This document shows, piece after piece, positions 1 through 5,525 of a stretch of 5,525 bases of DNA. The stretch covers positions 1-5,525 of the forward strand of contig CAZKYN010000215.1 of assembly GCA_964556675.1 (NCBI GenBank), given 5' to 3'. Numbering within the stretch: position 1 is the stretch's first letter; each line of letters begins with the position of its first letter. This stretch comes from JBDKTK01 sp964556675. GTDB lineage: Bacteria; Desulfobacterota; Syntrophia; Syntrophales; UBA4778. Under the pieces are notes generated by a model. That model had not been told where the DNA came from, did no database searches, and saw only the letters and a list, made by a program, of their open reading frames with translations. Both the position numbers and the translations under genes were made by a program.

Positions 1-1905
1 CAACCGGCGGTACAGCGTTTCCACCGCCAGCGTGCTCTTTCCCGAGCCGGAGACCCCGGTGAGGACGGTCATGACTCCCAGGGGCAGTTTCACATCGATT
101 GACTTGAGGTTGTGCTCGCTTGCGCCCCGCAGGGTTATGAACCCGGTGGGATGCCTCCTCCTTTCGGGCACCGGTATATGCAGCCGCCCGGAGAGATAGC
201 TGCCGGTAAGGGATTCCCTGCGGGCTGCCATCCCCGGCACGGGGCCGTTATAGATGAGGTTTCCGCCGCTCTCCCCCGCGCCGGGGCCCAGGTCGATTAC
301 ATTATCGGCGGCCCGGATGATCTCCGGGTCGTGCTCGACGACTATTATCGTATTGCCCTGGTCCCTGAGCCGGCGCAGCAACCCGATGAGCCGCTGCGAA
401 TCGCGCGGGTGAAGGCCGACAGTCGGCTCGTCAAGGATGTAGAGGGTGTCGACGAGCGAGGAGCCGAGCGCCTTGGTCAGGCTGACCCGTTCCATCTCCC
501 CTCCCGAGAGCGTACGTGACTGCCTGTCGAGCGAGAGGTAGCCGAGGCCGACGTCGATGAGGTATCCGAGACGGCGGCTGATCTCGGACAGCAGCAGTGA
601 AGACGCCTCGTCCAGTTCGTAAGGGTTGATCTCTTTCAAACACCGGAATGCCTGCTCCAGCGGCACCGAGTAGAAATCGGCTATCGATTTGCCCCGGATG
701 CGCCACAGCAGCGCCTCGGGGACAAGCCTCGATCCCCCGCAATTGGGGCAGGTGTTGTAGCCGCGGTAACGGGCCAGGAATACCCGGACATGGAGCTTGT
801 AGCGCTTGGTCTCGAGCCACTCGAAAAAGCCCCTGACTCCGTAAAACCGCGAGTCCCCCTCGAAGACGGCCCTTTTGTCCTCTTCCGGCAAGTCACCAAA
901 AGGGATGTCGACGGGGATTTTCTTCCTGTTGCAGAATACCAGGAGGTCACGGAATTCCTCCCGGGCTATACCCGTCCAGGGCTTGACAGCTCCCTCCCGG
1001 ATCGTCTTACGCGGGTCGGGCACGACCAGTTCCGGGTCGATATCGATTATCCGCCCGAAGCCGCGGCATTCCGGGCAGGCGCCCGCAGGCGAGTTGAAGG
1101 AGAAGAGGTTGGGCGTTGCGTCCCGGAAGGAGATATTGCAGTACGGGCACTCCAGCGACGAACTGAAACGCAGCGGCCCTTTGCCGCCCCGGCCCGGGAC
1201 CTCCCCCGGACCGTTCGCGATCGGGCAGACGGATACCTTTCCTTTACCCCAGCGCAGCGCCGTCTCGATCGAATCGATGATCCGCTTGCGGTCCGCGGAG
1301 CGGAAGGGGAGCCTGTCAAACAGGACCTCGCAGCCTTCCCGGGGATCGCCATCAAAGTCCTCCAGGTCTGCTGCTCTGCCGTCCGCCCATACCCTGTCCA
1401 GGCCCGCGGCCCGGAGCTCCGCGGCCGTCGACCCGGCGACGCCGGCCGTTACGGCTATCGGGGTCCCCTCAGGGCACGAGTCCTTCAATTCACTGAAAAT
1501 AGATTGGGGCGAATGCCTCCTTACGATCCTGCCGCACCCGGAGCAGTGGAGCTCGGCGGTCCTCGCAAAAAGCATCTTCATGAAATCGTTTATCTCGGTA
1601 ACGGTGCCCACGGTCGATCGGGAAGTACGGACCGGATCGCCCTGCTCGATTGCCAGGGCGGGGGGGATCCCCTCGATCCTGTCCGCCTTGGGCCTGTCCA
1701 TGCGGTCCATGAACTGGCGGGCGTAAGGAGAGAATGTCTCGATATAGCGCCGCTGGCCTTCCGCATACAGCGTGTCGAAAGCGAGCGAGGATTTGCCCGC
1801 CCCGCTCACGCCGGTAATGACAGTAATCCGGTTCAGGGGGATCTCGATGTCAAACCCCTTGAGGTTGTTGTGGCGCGCTCCCTGTATTTTTATGCAATCG
1901 TCCAT
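1..1905 (-). CDS. uvrA: UvrA-type excinuclease ABC subunit A, C-terminal part beyond the window
   Basis: Reading leftward from 1905, an uninterrupted frame of 635 codons reaches the window edge without a stop. UvrA is the DNA-damage sensor of nucleotide excision repair: an ATPase dimer that loads UvrB at lesions in the cytoplasm. Seen in order: Walker A GVSGAGKS (residues 32-39); a CSGC pair (121-124); the first zinc module, C253/C256 and C277/C280; the CPNCGGSRL block (386-394); ABC signature LSGGE (466-470); Walker B in LYILDEP (488-494); and a second Walker A, GVSGSGKST (617-625). The family is normally about 930-950 residues, so the rest of the second ATPase domain is missing only because the window ends. 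ATG 1905 is chosen because homology starts there. It lacks a good Shine-Dalgarno, and TTG 1911 is an alternative. Wording such as GIPPALAIEQ and ERVSLTKALGSS differs from the usual housekeeping UvrA, so this may be a paralogue, possibly of the long duplicated type. Family certain; subclass inferred. Confidence 0.95.
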   Translation of the reverse strand, partial: MDDCIKIQGARHNNLKGFDIEIPLNRITVITGVSGAGKSSLAFDTLYAEGQRRYIETFSPYARQFMDRMDRPKADRIEGIPPALAIEQGDPVRTSRSTVGTVTEINDFMKMLFARTAELHCSGCGRIVRRHSPQSIFSELKDSCPEGTPIAVTAGVAGSTAAELRAAGLDRVWADGRAADLEDFDGDPREGCEVLFDRLPFRSADRKRIIDSIETALRWGKGKVSVCPIANGPGEVPGRGGKGPLRFSSSLECPYCNISFRDATPNLFSFNSPAGACPECRGFGRIIDIDPELVVPDPRKTIREGAVKPWTGIAREEFRDLLVFCNRKKIPVDIPFGDLPEEDKRAVFEGDSRFYGVRGFFEWLETKRYKLHVRVFLARYRGYNTCPNCGGSRLVPEALLWRIRGKSIADFYSVPLEQAFRCLKEINPYELDEASSLLLSEISRRLGYLIDVGLGYLSLDRQSRTLSGGEMERVSLTKALGSSLVDTLYILDEPTVGLHPRDSQRLIGLLRRLRDQGNTIIVVEHDPEIIRAADNVIDLGPGAGESGGNLIYNGPVPGMAARRESLTGSYLSGRLHIPVPERRRHPTGFITLRGASEHNLKSIDVKLPLGVMTVLTGVSGSGKSTLAVETLYRRL

Positions 1906-1990
1906 GCCCAATTTGCTTTCATGCTGTAAGAACGGCGCCCTGTGTCGCGTTCTGAATTCGCTCCGCTGCTCCAAAACTCGCCTCCTCAAG

Positions 1991-2046
1991 AGGCTCAAAC
2001 AGTTGGATTTTGCGGCCGCTGCGTGCGGCCGCTGAGCCTGTCGAAG
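1991..2046. repeat. Compound intergenic repeat: two GCGGCCGC palindromes inside a 7-bp inverted repeat
   Basis: The 8-bp palindrome GCGGCCGC occurs at 2012-2019 and 2025-2032. The two copies belong to a 13-bp direct repeat, TGCGGCCGCTGCG followed by TGCGGCCGCTGAG, and can also pair as an 8-bp stem with a 5-nt loop. They are enclosed by AGGCTCA (1991-1997) and TGAGCCT (2033-2039), a perfect inverted repeat. The right end continues as CTGAGCCTGTCGAAG (2032-2046), which resembles intergenic repeat motifs seen in many bacterial genomes; that likeness is from memory. Neither strand has a T-run after the stem, so it does not look like an intrinsic terminator. It lies in the uvrA leader and may be a dispersed repeat or an RNA structure. 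Confidence 0.5.
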
Positions 2047-2102
2047 TGCAGGAATGGTTTTCCCGAATATATGCGCAGGTCAGCCATTCTTAAATCAGCA
2101 TG

Positions 2103-2123
2103 AAAAAATAATATCCAGATATT
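2103..2123 (-). terminator. Possible weak intrinsic terminator in the uvrA leader
   Basis: On the minus strand, AATATC and GATATT (2123-2110) pair around a 2-nt turn, more realistically as a 5-bp stem with a 4-nt loop. They are followed by A and then six T residues (2108-2103). The layout is that of a Rho-independent terminator, but the stem is short and AT-rich, so efficiency would be low. If used, it would end a transcript of about 90 nt from the promoter at 2199-2227, giving either a small RNA or an attenuated uvrA leader. Confidence 0.3.
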
Positions 2124-2198
2124 TGCGGTTGAACGGGAGGGTGATCCCAGGAGAGGGTGTATTTACCTTCTAAAGCGCTTCCCTTAACCTGCCGGGCG

Positions 2199-2227
2199 AT
2201 TATAATCATCCCGAAGACGGCTGTCAA
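2199..2227 (-). promoter_or_regulatory. Fully consensus sigma-70 promoter facing uvrA
   Basis: On the minus strand the -35 box is TTGACA (2227-2222) and the -10 box is TATAAT (2204-2199), separated by exactly 17 bp. All twelve consensus bases match. Transcription would start near 2192. The promoter begins 20 bp after the SAM hydrolase stop codon and points toward uvrA, whose start lies about 290 nt downstream. Strength is inferred from the match to consensus. Confidence 0.8.
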
Positions 2228-2246
2228 CCCGGAGGCAGCTGGATTA

Positions 2247-3035
2247 TCAGGCCTTTTCGATAATAATCTCCACATCTTTGGGTTTCAGTGACCCGGCCGC
2301 GCTGCCCCCGTTCACGGCAATCTCAAGAAACCCGGAGCTTCCGAAAAGGGCCAGGGCCCGCCCTGCCGGGACTGAACTGTATGTTGTGCTGATTTCATGC
2401 AGCCGCACCGGACCCATCCGGATCAGCGCGGGAGCCGTGCCGAGAAAGCCTGATATTGCCGCCCGGTCCAGGTTCGTAATGATATTCCCGAAGTTGTCGG
2501 CCCGGACAATCCGGCCATGAAGCCTCCCCGAAGATACGAAGGGCCGGGGAATCTCCAGTTTTACCGGGTCGTCTATGACTGCCCCCATGGACCGGATGTC
2601 CTCCCCCCTGGAAATCCAGGCGGACACAGGGGCAAAGATGTCCCTGCCGTGAAAAGTGAGGCTCACCTCGGGACGGAAAAAACGCGGGTTGTCCAGGCTC
2701 ACGACGACCGAACCCGGAGCATTCAGGGCAGGCCAGAAAATACCGTTATCGGGGCCGACAAAGAAGTGGCCGCCCGCGGCGGCCGCAACGGCCCGGCGCG
2801 CCCCGCCCACGCCCGGGTCCACCACGGCCATGTGGACGGTCCCCGGTGGAAAGTATTTATAGGATTCCATGAGGACCCAGGATGCTTCCGGGACAGAACC
2901 GCGGGGGATATTATGGCTGATGTCGGCAAGCACCGCTTTCCGGTTGACCGAGAGGATTACGCCCTTAACGGCGCCCGCATACGGGTCGGCGCTGCCGAAA
3001 TCCGTCGTGAGGGTTATTATGCCGGATGGTTTCAT
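2247..3035 (-). CDS. SAM hydrolase (adenosine-forming), DUF62 / SAM hydroxide adenosyltransferase family
   Basis: This 262-residue protein matches the full length of the DUF62 family (usually about 255-280). Characterised members split S-adenosylmethionine with water into adenosine and methionine; relatives use halide instead (fluorinase, chlorinase). Visible in order: N-terminal TLTTDFGSADPY (residues 9-18), DISHNIP (38-44), VVDPGVG (71-77), VGPDNG (93-98), TFHGRDIFAP (127-136), DNFGNIITN (180-188), and near the C-terminus SSGFLEIAVNGGSA (233-246). The family's catalytic Asp-Arg-His triad fits D73, R80 and H129, with D-R spacing as in the archaeal enzyme. No signal peptide is seen, so it should be cytoplasmic. 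ATG 3035 is supported by the Shine-Dalgarno AAGGAG (3046-3041). The gene starts 9 bp after the DUF2600 remnant and is probably co-transcribed with it. The SAM-binding fold is certain; hydrolase rather than halogenase activity is inferred from the overall resemblance. Confidence 0.93.
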   Translation of the reverse strand: MKPSGIITLTTDFGSADPYAGAVKGVILSVNRKAVLADISHNIPRGSVPEASWVLMESYKYFPPGTVHMAVVDPGVGGARRAVAAAAGGHFFVGPDNGIFWPALNAPGSVVVSLDNPRFFRPEVSLTFHGRDIFAPVSAWISRGEDIRSMGAVIDDPVKLEIPRPFVSSGRLHGRIVRADNFGNIITNLDRAAISGFLGTAPALIRMGPVRLHEISTTYSSVPAGRALALFGSSGFLEIAVNGGSAAGSLKPKDVEIIIEKA

Positions 3036-3044
3036 AATGACTCC

Positions 3045-3428
3045 TTAATGCGTTTGAGGCGCAAGGCAGAAGATGAGATTTAACATGGAAGCGCATAGAT
3101 GCCGAGCATCGGCCCGGCAACTGCGGTCGCTCATGGTCTGGTAAGCAACAATGAATTTGACGGCCGGATCCACCTGGTCCCGCGATGTGCGGCTGCCGGA
3201 CAGAAGGCCGTAGAGCGAACCGCCTTCACAGTGAAAGGATTTCTGCGCAATGCTCGCGAGCGCCTGCCGCCGCAGTTCCGGGTCCGGAATCGTCCTCGCC
3301 CTGTCCCTGCAGGACCTGAGGTAACGGCGGGCCGGGGAAATCGATACCGGCAACCTGAGCATCCGGGTCCAGGATTGCCCGGGAACTGTCAACAGGCCCC
3401 GTTCAGCTGTCGAGCCTTTTCGCATCAC
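3045..3428 (-). pseudogene. Remnant of a DUF2600 gene (tetraprenyl-beta-curcumene-synthase-like), motif deleted and C-terminus lost
   Basis: The first 90 or so codons carry clear DUF2600 signatures: PDPELRRQALASI, KSFHCEGGSLYGLL and VKFIVAYQTMSD. The characterised member is Bacillus YtpB, a large terpene synthase (tetraprenyl-beta-curcumene synthase). In the family, this last block runs straight into the aspartate-rich motif DYLDNLCDR. Here the sequence goes from MSD directly to RSC, as if about seven codons (YLDNLCD) were cut out in frame. About 20 more plausible codons follow (ADARHLCASMLN), then an unrelated tail and a TAA at 3047-3045. The family is roughly 330-370 residues and this frame gives 127, so most of the helical domain is gone. 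The start could be GTG 3428, ATG 3425 or the in-frame ATG 3362; none has a strong ribosome binding site. It lies between the stress protein gene and the SAM hydrolase. It could be a short expressed protein, but decay is more likely. Confidence 0.6.
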
Positions 3429-3433
3429 TTCGG

Positions 3434-3462
3434 ATGATGCAGTTAATCGACCGTGAAGTCAA
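3434..3462 (-). promoter_or_regulatory. Possible weak promoter before the DUF2600 remnant
   Basis: On the minus strand TTGACT (3462-3457, 5 of 6 consensus) is followed after 17 bp by CATCAT (3439-3434, 4 of 6). The -10 lacks the important first T, and transcription would begin almost on the ATG at 3425, giving a leaderless message. A perfect 12-bp palindrome, TTCTTTAAAGAA, abuts the -35 at 3463-3474. The match is weak. Confidence 0.25.
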
Positions 3463-3499
3463 TTCTTTAAAGAAAGCGGAGTGGTCGCGAGGGGAGGCG

Positions 3500-3949
3500 C
3501 TATGCCCTGACCAGGAGAACGGGGCAGGTCGCTCTTTTCAAAACCTTGTCGGACGTGCTGCCCAGCAGGTTACGGAGCAGCCCCGTTCTGCCGTGAGCTG
3601 CGATCACAATCAGGTCCGGGTTTCTCTCCTGCTGATCTTTCAGGATTTCTTCGGCCGGATACCCCTTTCGGATGTCATAAGAAATGTCGAGCCCTGCGGC
3701 ATCCGGAATTTTCCCTGCCTGCTGCTCAAGACGCTTTTGCGTGGCAGTCTTGTCCTCCATTTCCATTCTCCGCATGACCTCCTCGGTCAGGCAATAGTCC
3801 GCAACGCATTGCTGCAGGCCTTCATCTATCACGTGCAGCAGATAAATTTTGGATTTGAATTGTCTGGCCAGGTCTATCGCTTTTTGCAGGGCCCTGTCCG
3901 AATACTCCGAAAAGTCAGAAGGCACCAGAATGCTTTTGGGTGCAAACAT
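3500..3949 (-). CDS. Universal stress protein, UspA family, single domain
   Basis: This 149-residue protein has the typical length and order of a single-domain Usp: an N-terminal SILVPSDFSEYSDRAL (residues 6-21), an IYLLHV strand (35-40), and a C-terminal nucleotide-binding segment followed by CPVLLVRA. The ATP loop of ATP-binding Usps is G-x2-G-x9-G-S/T. Here it reads AAHG-RTGLLRNLL-GS, so G120, G130 and S131 are present but the first glycine is alanine (A117). ATP binding is therefore likely but not assured. Usps are cytoplasmic dimers linked to survival under starvation, redox or respiratory stress; the exact role here is unknown. The frame extends upstream to ATG 4021, but ATG 3949 is chosen because a strong Shine-Dalgarno, AAGGAGGAG (3963-3955), sits 5 nt before it and homology begins there. 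A promoter at 4109-4136 gives a leader of about 150 nt. Downstream genes on the same strand could be read through. Confidence 0.93.
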   Translation of the reverse strand: MFAPKSILVPSDFSEYSDRALQKAIDLARQFKSKIYLLHVIDEGLQQCVADYCLTEEVMRRMEMEDKTATQKRLEQQAGKIPDAAGLDISYDIRKGYPAEEILKDQQERNPDLIVIAAHGRTGLLRNLLGSTSDKVLKRATCPVLLVRA

Positions 3950-3973
3950 ATTCGCTCCTCCTTTTCCGGTGAA

Positions 3974-4113
3974 ATACTTTTTTGCAGACTGCTCAAAAAA
4001 CGCTGAATTGCAGGCGCGCAAAAATCGATTGAGGCGTATGGGTGTCTTCGGTTTACAGCACGACGCGGCAGCTTGAGGGAGGATGAGCGTTTTTCAACGG
4101 TCTGTTAAAGTAT
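3974..4113. repeat. Imperfect long inverted repeat flanking the stress-gene leader
   Basis: The left arm (3974-4004) begins ATACTTT and contains CAGAC and AAAAACGCT. The right arm, read as its reverse complement (4113-4086), has the same three blocks in the same order with small gaps. About 23 of roughly 31 aligned positions match by eye, and the inner 9 bp and outer 7 bp are perfect. The arms are separated by 81 bp. The right arm includes most of the -10 box of the stress-gene promoter; the left arm ends 11 bp before the Shine-Dalgarno. It may be a small non-autonomous element or a leader RNA stem. No target-site duplication was recognised. Confidence 0.55.
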
Positions 4114-4136
4114 AGACGAAAGAACCTCAAAGTCAA
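4109..4136 (-). promoter_or_regulatory. Sigma-70-like promoter of the universal stress protein gene
   Basis: On the minus strand TTGACT (4136-4131, 5 of 6 consensus) is followed after 16 bp by TATACT (4114-4109, 5 of 6). Transcription should start near 4102, giving a leader of about 150 nt before ATG 3949. The -10 box overlaps the outer end of an inverted repeat. The cupin-exporter pair reads away in the opposite direction from 4221, so this interval is a divergent control region. I could not find a convincing promoter for the rightward genes. Confidence 0.65.
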
Positions 4137-4220
4137 ACACTAGCCGCCCGCAGCGCCCCTTATTCTTTTGTATTTTTGAGTATCTTCGGCTACCCTGCAG
4201 AAAAACGGAGGTGACCGCCA

Positions 4221-4538
4221 ATGGCTGAAAAAAGATCACCGGAAGCGCTTTCCGCATTTGTTGATTACCAGGAGGGATCCATCGTCAGCCGCGAAGTATT
4301 GAAGAAGGACACCGGGACCGTGACCCTGTTTGCATTTGATGAGGGCCAGGGCCTGAGCGAGCATACAGCGCCTTTCGATGCTCTCGTATATATTGTGGAC
4401 GGGACCGCCCTGATCACGCTCTCGAGCGCGGAGCACCGGCTCGGGGCAGGGCAGTTCCTCGTAATGCCGGCCGGGGAGCCGCACTCGCTGAAGGCCCCTG
4501 CCCGCTTCAAGATGATGCTTGTCATGATAAGGTCCTGA
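4221..4538 (+). CDS. Small single-domain cupin protein
   Basis: The product is 105 residues and consists of essentially one cupin_2 beta-barrel. Cupin motif 1 is visible as SEHTAPFDALVYIVDG (residues 46-61) and motif 2 as GAGQFLVMPAGEPHSL (75-90). H48 and H88 are the likely metal ligands. The usual second histidine of the HxH pair is replaced, giving H-T-A, so metal binding may be reduced or use another set of residues. Small cupins of this kind act as metal-dependent enzymes, sensors or ligand binders, and the substrate cannot be read here. The start ATG 4221 is strongly supported by GGAGGTGA (4207-4214), a near-ideal Shine-Dalgarno, 6 nt upstream. No signal peptide, so cytoplasmic. The stop codon overlaps the start of the exporter gene, pointing to a coupled operon in which the cupin may sense or act on the transported compound (inference). 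Confidence 0.9.
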   Translation: MAEKRSPEALSAFVDYQEGSIVSREVLKKDTGTVTLFAFDEGQGLSEHTAPFDALVYIVDGTALITLSSAEHRLGAGQFLVMPAGEPHSLKAPARFKMMLVMIRS

Positions 4539-5525
4539 TGGCGAATTTCAACGCGCCGGGGTTGAAGTTCACCTTGCGCGCCCTTCGGTACAGGAATTAC
4601 AGACTCTATTTCGGCGGCCAGAGTTTTTCCCTGATCGGCACCTGGATGCAGCAGCTTGCGCTTGGCTGGCTCGCTTACGACCTGACCAACTCGGCATTCC
4701 TGCTCGGACTCATAGGTTTTGCCGGGATGATCCCGACCCTGGCGGTAAGCCCCTTTGCCGGGGTGTTCTCCGATCGCTGGGACCGCTACCGCATCCTGCT
4801 CGCCACCCAGTCCCTTGCCATGCTGCAGGCCTCCCTGCTCGCCGTCCTCACGCTATCGGGGGCCATCCGGTACGAGCATATCGTGGTCCTGGCCGTCTTC
4901 CTCGGACTGGTCAATGCTTTCGATATACCCGCAAGGCAGTCTTTCGTCGTCGAGATTGTGGAAAGAAAGGAAGACCTGGGCAACGCGATAGCCCTCAATT
5001 CCCTCATGTTCAACGGGGCGCGGCTGGTCGGTCCCTCCATAGCCGGAGTGCTGATTGGGATCGCGGGAGAAGGGACATGCTTTCTGGTCAATGCGATAAG
5101 CTATGCCGGGATACTTGCGGCGCTGGCGGCCATCAAGGTGCCGCGGCGGGAAACAAGGCCCGCCACCCGGGTGTGGCAGGGTCTGCGCGAGGGTTTTGCA
5201 TACGCTTTCGGCTTCGCGCCGATCCGCTACATCCTGCTGCAGCTGGCCGTGATCAGCCTGATGGGGATGCCTTATGCCGTGCTCATGCCCGTATTTGCCC
5301 GGGACATACTCCTGGGAGGCCCGGGGACGCTGGGGCTGATGATGGCGTGTTCGGGCACTGGTGCGCTCATCGGGGCGGTTTATCTCGCCGCCCGCAAGTC
5401 CATCCTCGGCCTGGGAAAATGGATTGTCTACGGGTCGAGCCTGTTCGGCTGCGCCATAATCGCATTCTCGTTTTCCAGGGCCGTCTGGCTCTCGGCCGCG
5501 CTGATGGTTATTTTCGGATACAGTT
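4538..5525 (+). CDS. Major facilitator superfamily exporter, MFS_3/EntS-like, 3' end beyond the window
   Basis: A single open frame of 329 complete codons runs from ATG 4538 to the window edge. The protein is an inner-membrane secondary transporter. Hydrophobic segments are visible at roughly 23-46, 54-77, 85-108, 114-130, 155-176, 180-199, 229-253, 263-285, 293-311 and 315 onward, so about ten of the expected twelve helices are present. The MFS loop 2-3 motif appears as GVFSDRWDRYR (residues 75-85), and DIPARQSFVVEIV (129-141) is typical of the MFS_3 group that includes the enterobactin exporter EntS. Family members are usually about 410-430 residues, some longer. Substrate unknown; drug, siderophore or metabolite export are all possible. 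The start shares one base with the cupin stop (TGATG), and only a weak AAGG lies upstream, so translation is probably coupled to the cupin. No frameshift seen. Confidence 0.93.
   Translation, partial: MANFNAPGLKFTLRALRYRNYRLYFGGQSFSLIGTWMQQLALGWLAYDLTNSAFLLGLIGFAGMIPTLAVSPFAGVFSDRWDRYRILLATQSLAMLQASLLAVLTLSGAIRYEHIVVLAVFLGLVNAFDIPARQSFVVEIVERKEDLGNAIALNSLMFNGARLVGPSIAGVLIGIAGEGTCFLVNAISYAGILAALAAIKVPRRETRPATRVWQGLREGFAYAFGFAPIRYILLQLAVISLMGMPYAVLMPVFARDILLGGPGTLGLMMACSGTGALIGAVYLAARKSILGLGKWIVYGSSLFGCAIIAFSFSRAVWLSAALMVIFGYS

Larger units (their letters stand above)
1906..2246 (-). other. Gene-free 341-bp interval: long leader region of uvrA
   Basis: This stretch separates the stop of the SAM hydrolase gene from the uvrA start. 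I see no convincing protein gene in it. A short minus-strand frame starting at 2275 overlaps the end of the SAM hydrolase, lacks recognisable homology and is judged spurious. The interval does hold a consensus promoter (2199-2227), a weak hairpin with a T-tract (2103-2123) and a compound GCGGCCGC repeat (1991-2046), each listed separately. Transcription from the promoter would give uvrA an untranslated leader of about 290 nt, unusually long for a repair gene. Confidence 0.6.

Noticed and set aside
790..1929. Long rightward open frame of 379 codons
   Set aside because: It lies entirely antisense to uvrA, lacks any recognisable domain, and its length follows from GC-rich codon use on the opposite strand. 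The same holds for the other frames inside 1-1905.
2012..2032. GCGGCCGC stem-loop as a terminator
   Set aside because: Neither strand has a run of T after the stem; the minus strand has A residues instead.
2090..2275. Short leftward frame of 61 codons between the SAM hydrolase and uvrA
   Set aside because: It starts inside the 3' end of the SAM hydrolase gene, upstream of the consensus promoter, has no clear ribosome binding site, and its sequence resembles no family I know.
2517..3083. Rightward frame of 188 codons
   Set aside because: It is antisense to the clearly identified SAM hydrolase, whose motifs and start site account for the coding signal.
3434..4006. Rightward frame of 190 codons
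   Set aside because: It is antisense to the universal stress protein gene and has no family features.
3950..4021. Upstream extension of the stress protein to ATG 4021
   Set aside because: The added 24 residues have no homology, and a strong Shine-Dalgarno sits directly before ATG 3949.
4141..4206. Promoter for the cupin-exporter pair
   Set aside because: AT-rich sequence such as TATTTT is present, but no -35-like hexamer is found at a suitable distance, so I do not call one.

Overview
The window is a GC-rich bacterial chromosomal segment holding five intact or edge-truncated genes and one degraded gene. Nothing in it fixes the species. The gene mix would suit a Desulfobacterota- or Nitrospirota-like bacterium or a related anaerobe: a divergent UvrA, an S-adenosylmethionine (SAM) hydrolase of the DUF62 family, a DUF2600 terpene-synthase remnant, a single-domain universal stress protein, and a small cupin next to an EntS-like exporter. 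This assignment is inference only. I found no rRNA, tRNA, CRISPR array, transposase or phage gene.

The left three quarters (1-4114) is read leftward on the minus strand. In transcription order it holds a universal stress protein gene (3949-3500), a remnant of a DUF2600 gene that has lost its aspartate-rich active-site motif and its C-terminal part (3428-3045), a complete SAM hydrolase gene (3035-2247), and a uvrA-type gene (1905-1) that runs off the left edge. The stress protein gene has a near-consensus sigma-70 promoter at 4109-4136. Uniquely in this window, a fully consensus sigma-70 promoter (TTGACA, 17 bp, TATAAT) lies just after the SAM hydrolase and points at uvrA, about 290 nt upstream of its start. 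That long leader contains a weak hairpin with a T-tract and a compound GCGGCCGC repeat.

The right part (4221-5525) is read rightward: a small cupin gene and a major-facilitator exporter of the MFS_3/EntS type. Their stop and start codons overlap as TGATG, so the two are almost certainly one translationally coupled operon. The exporter runs off the right edge.

The two blocks diverge from the interval 3950-4220. An imperfect inverted repeat of about 30 bp per arm lies there, and one arm covers the -10 box of the stress-gene promoter. The genes do not form an obvious single pathway. DNA repair, SAM turnover and stress proteins sit together without a shared substrate that can be read from sequence. 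I do not see a convincing new defence or mobile system. The points most worth following are the excised catalytic motif in the DUF2600 remnant, the strong promoter with its long leader, and the inverted repeat upstream of the stress gene.
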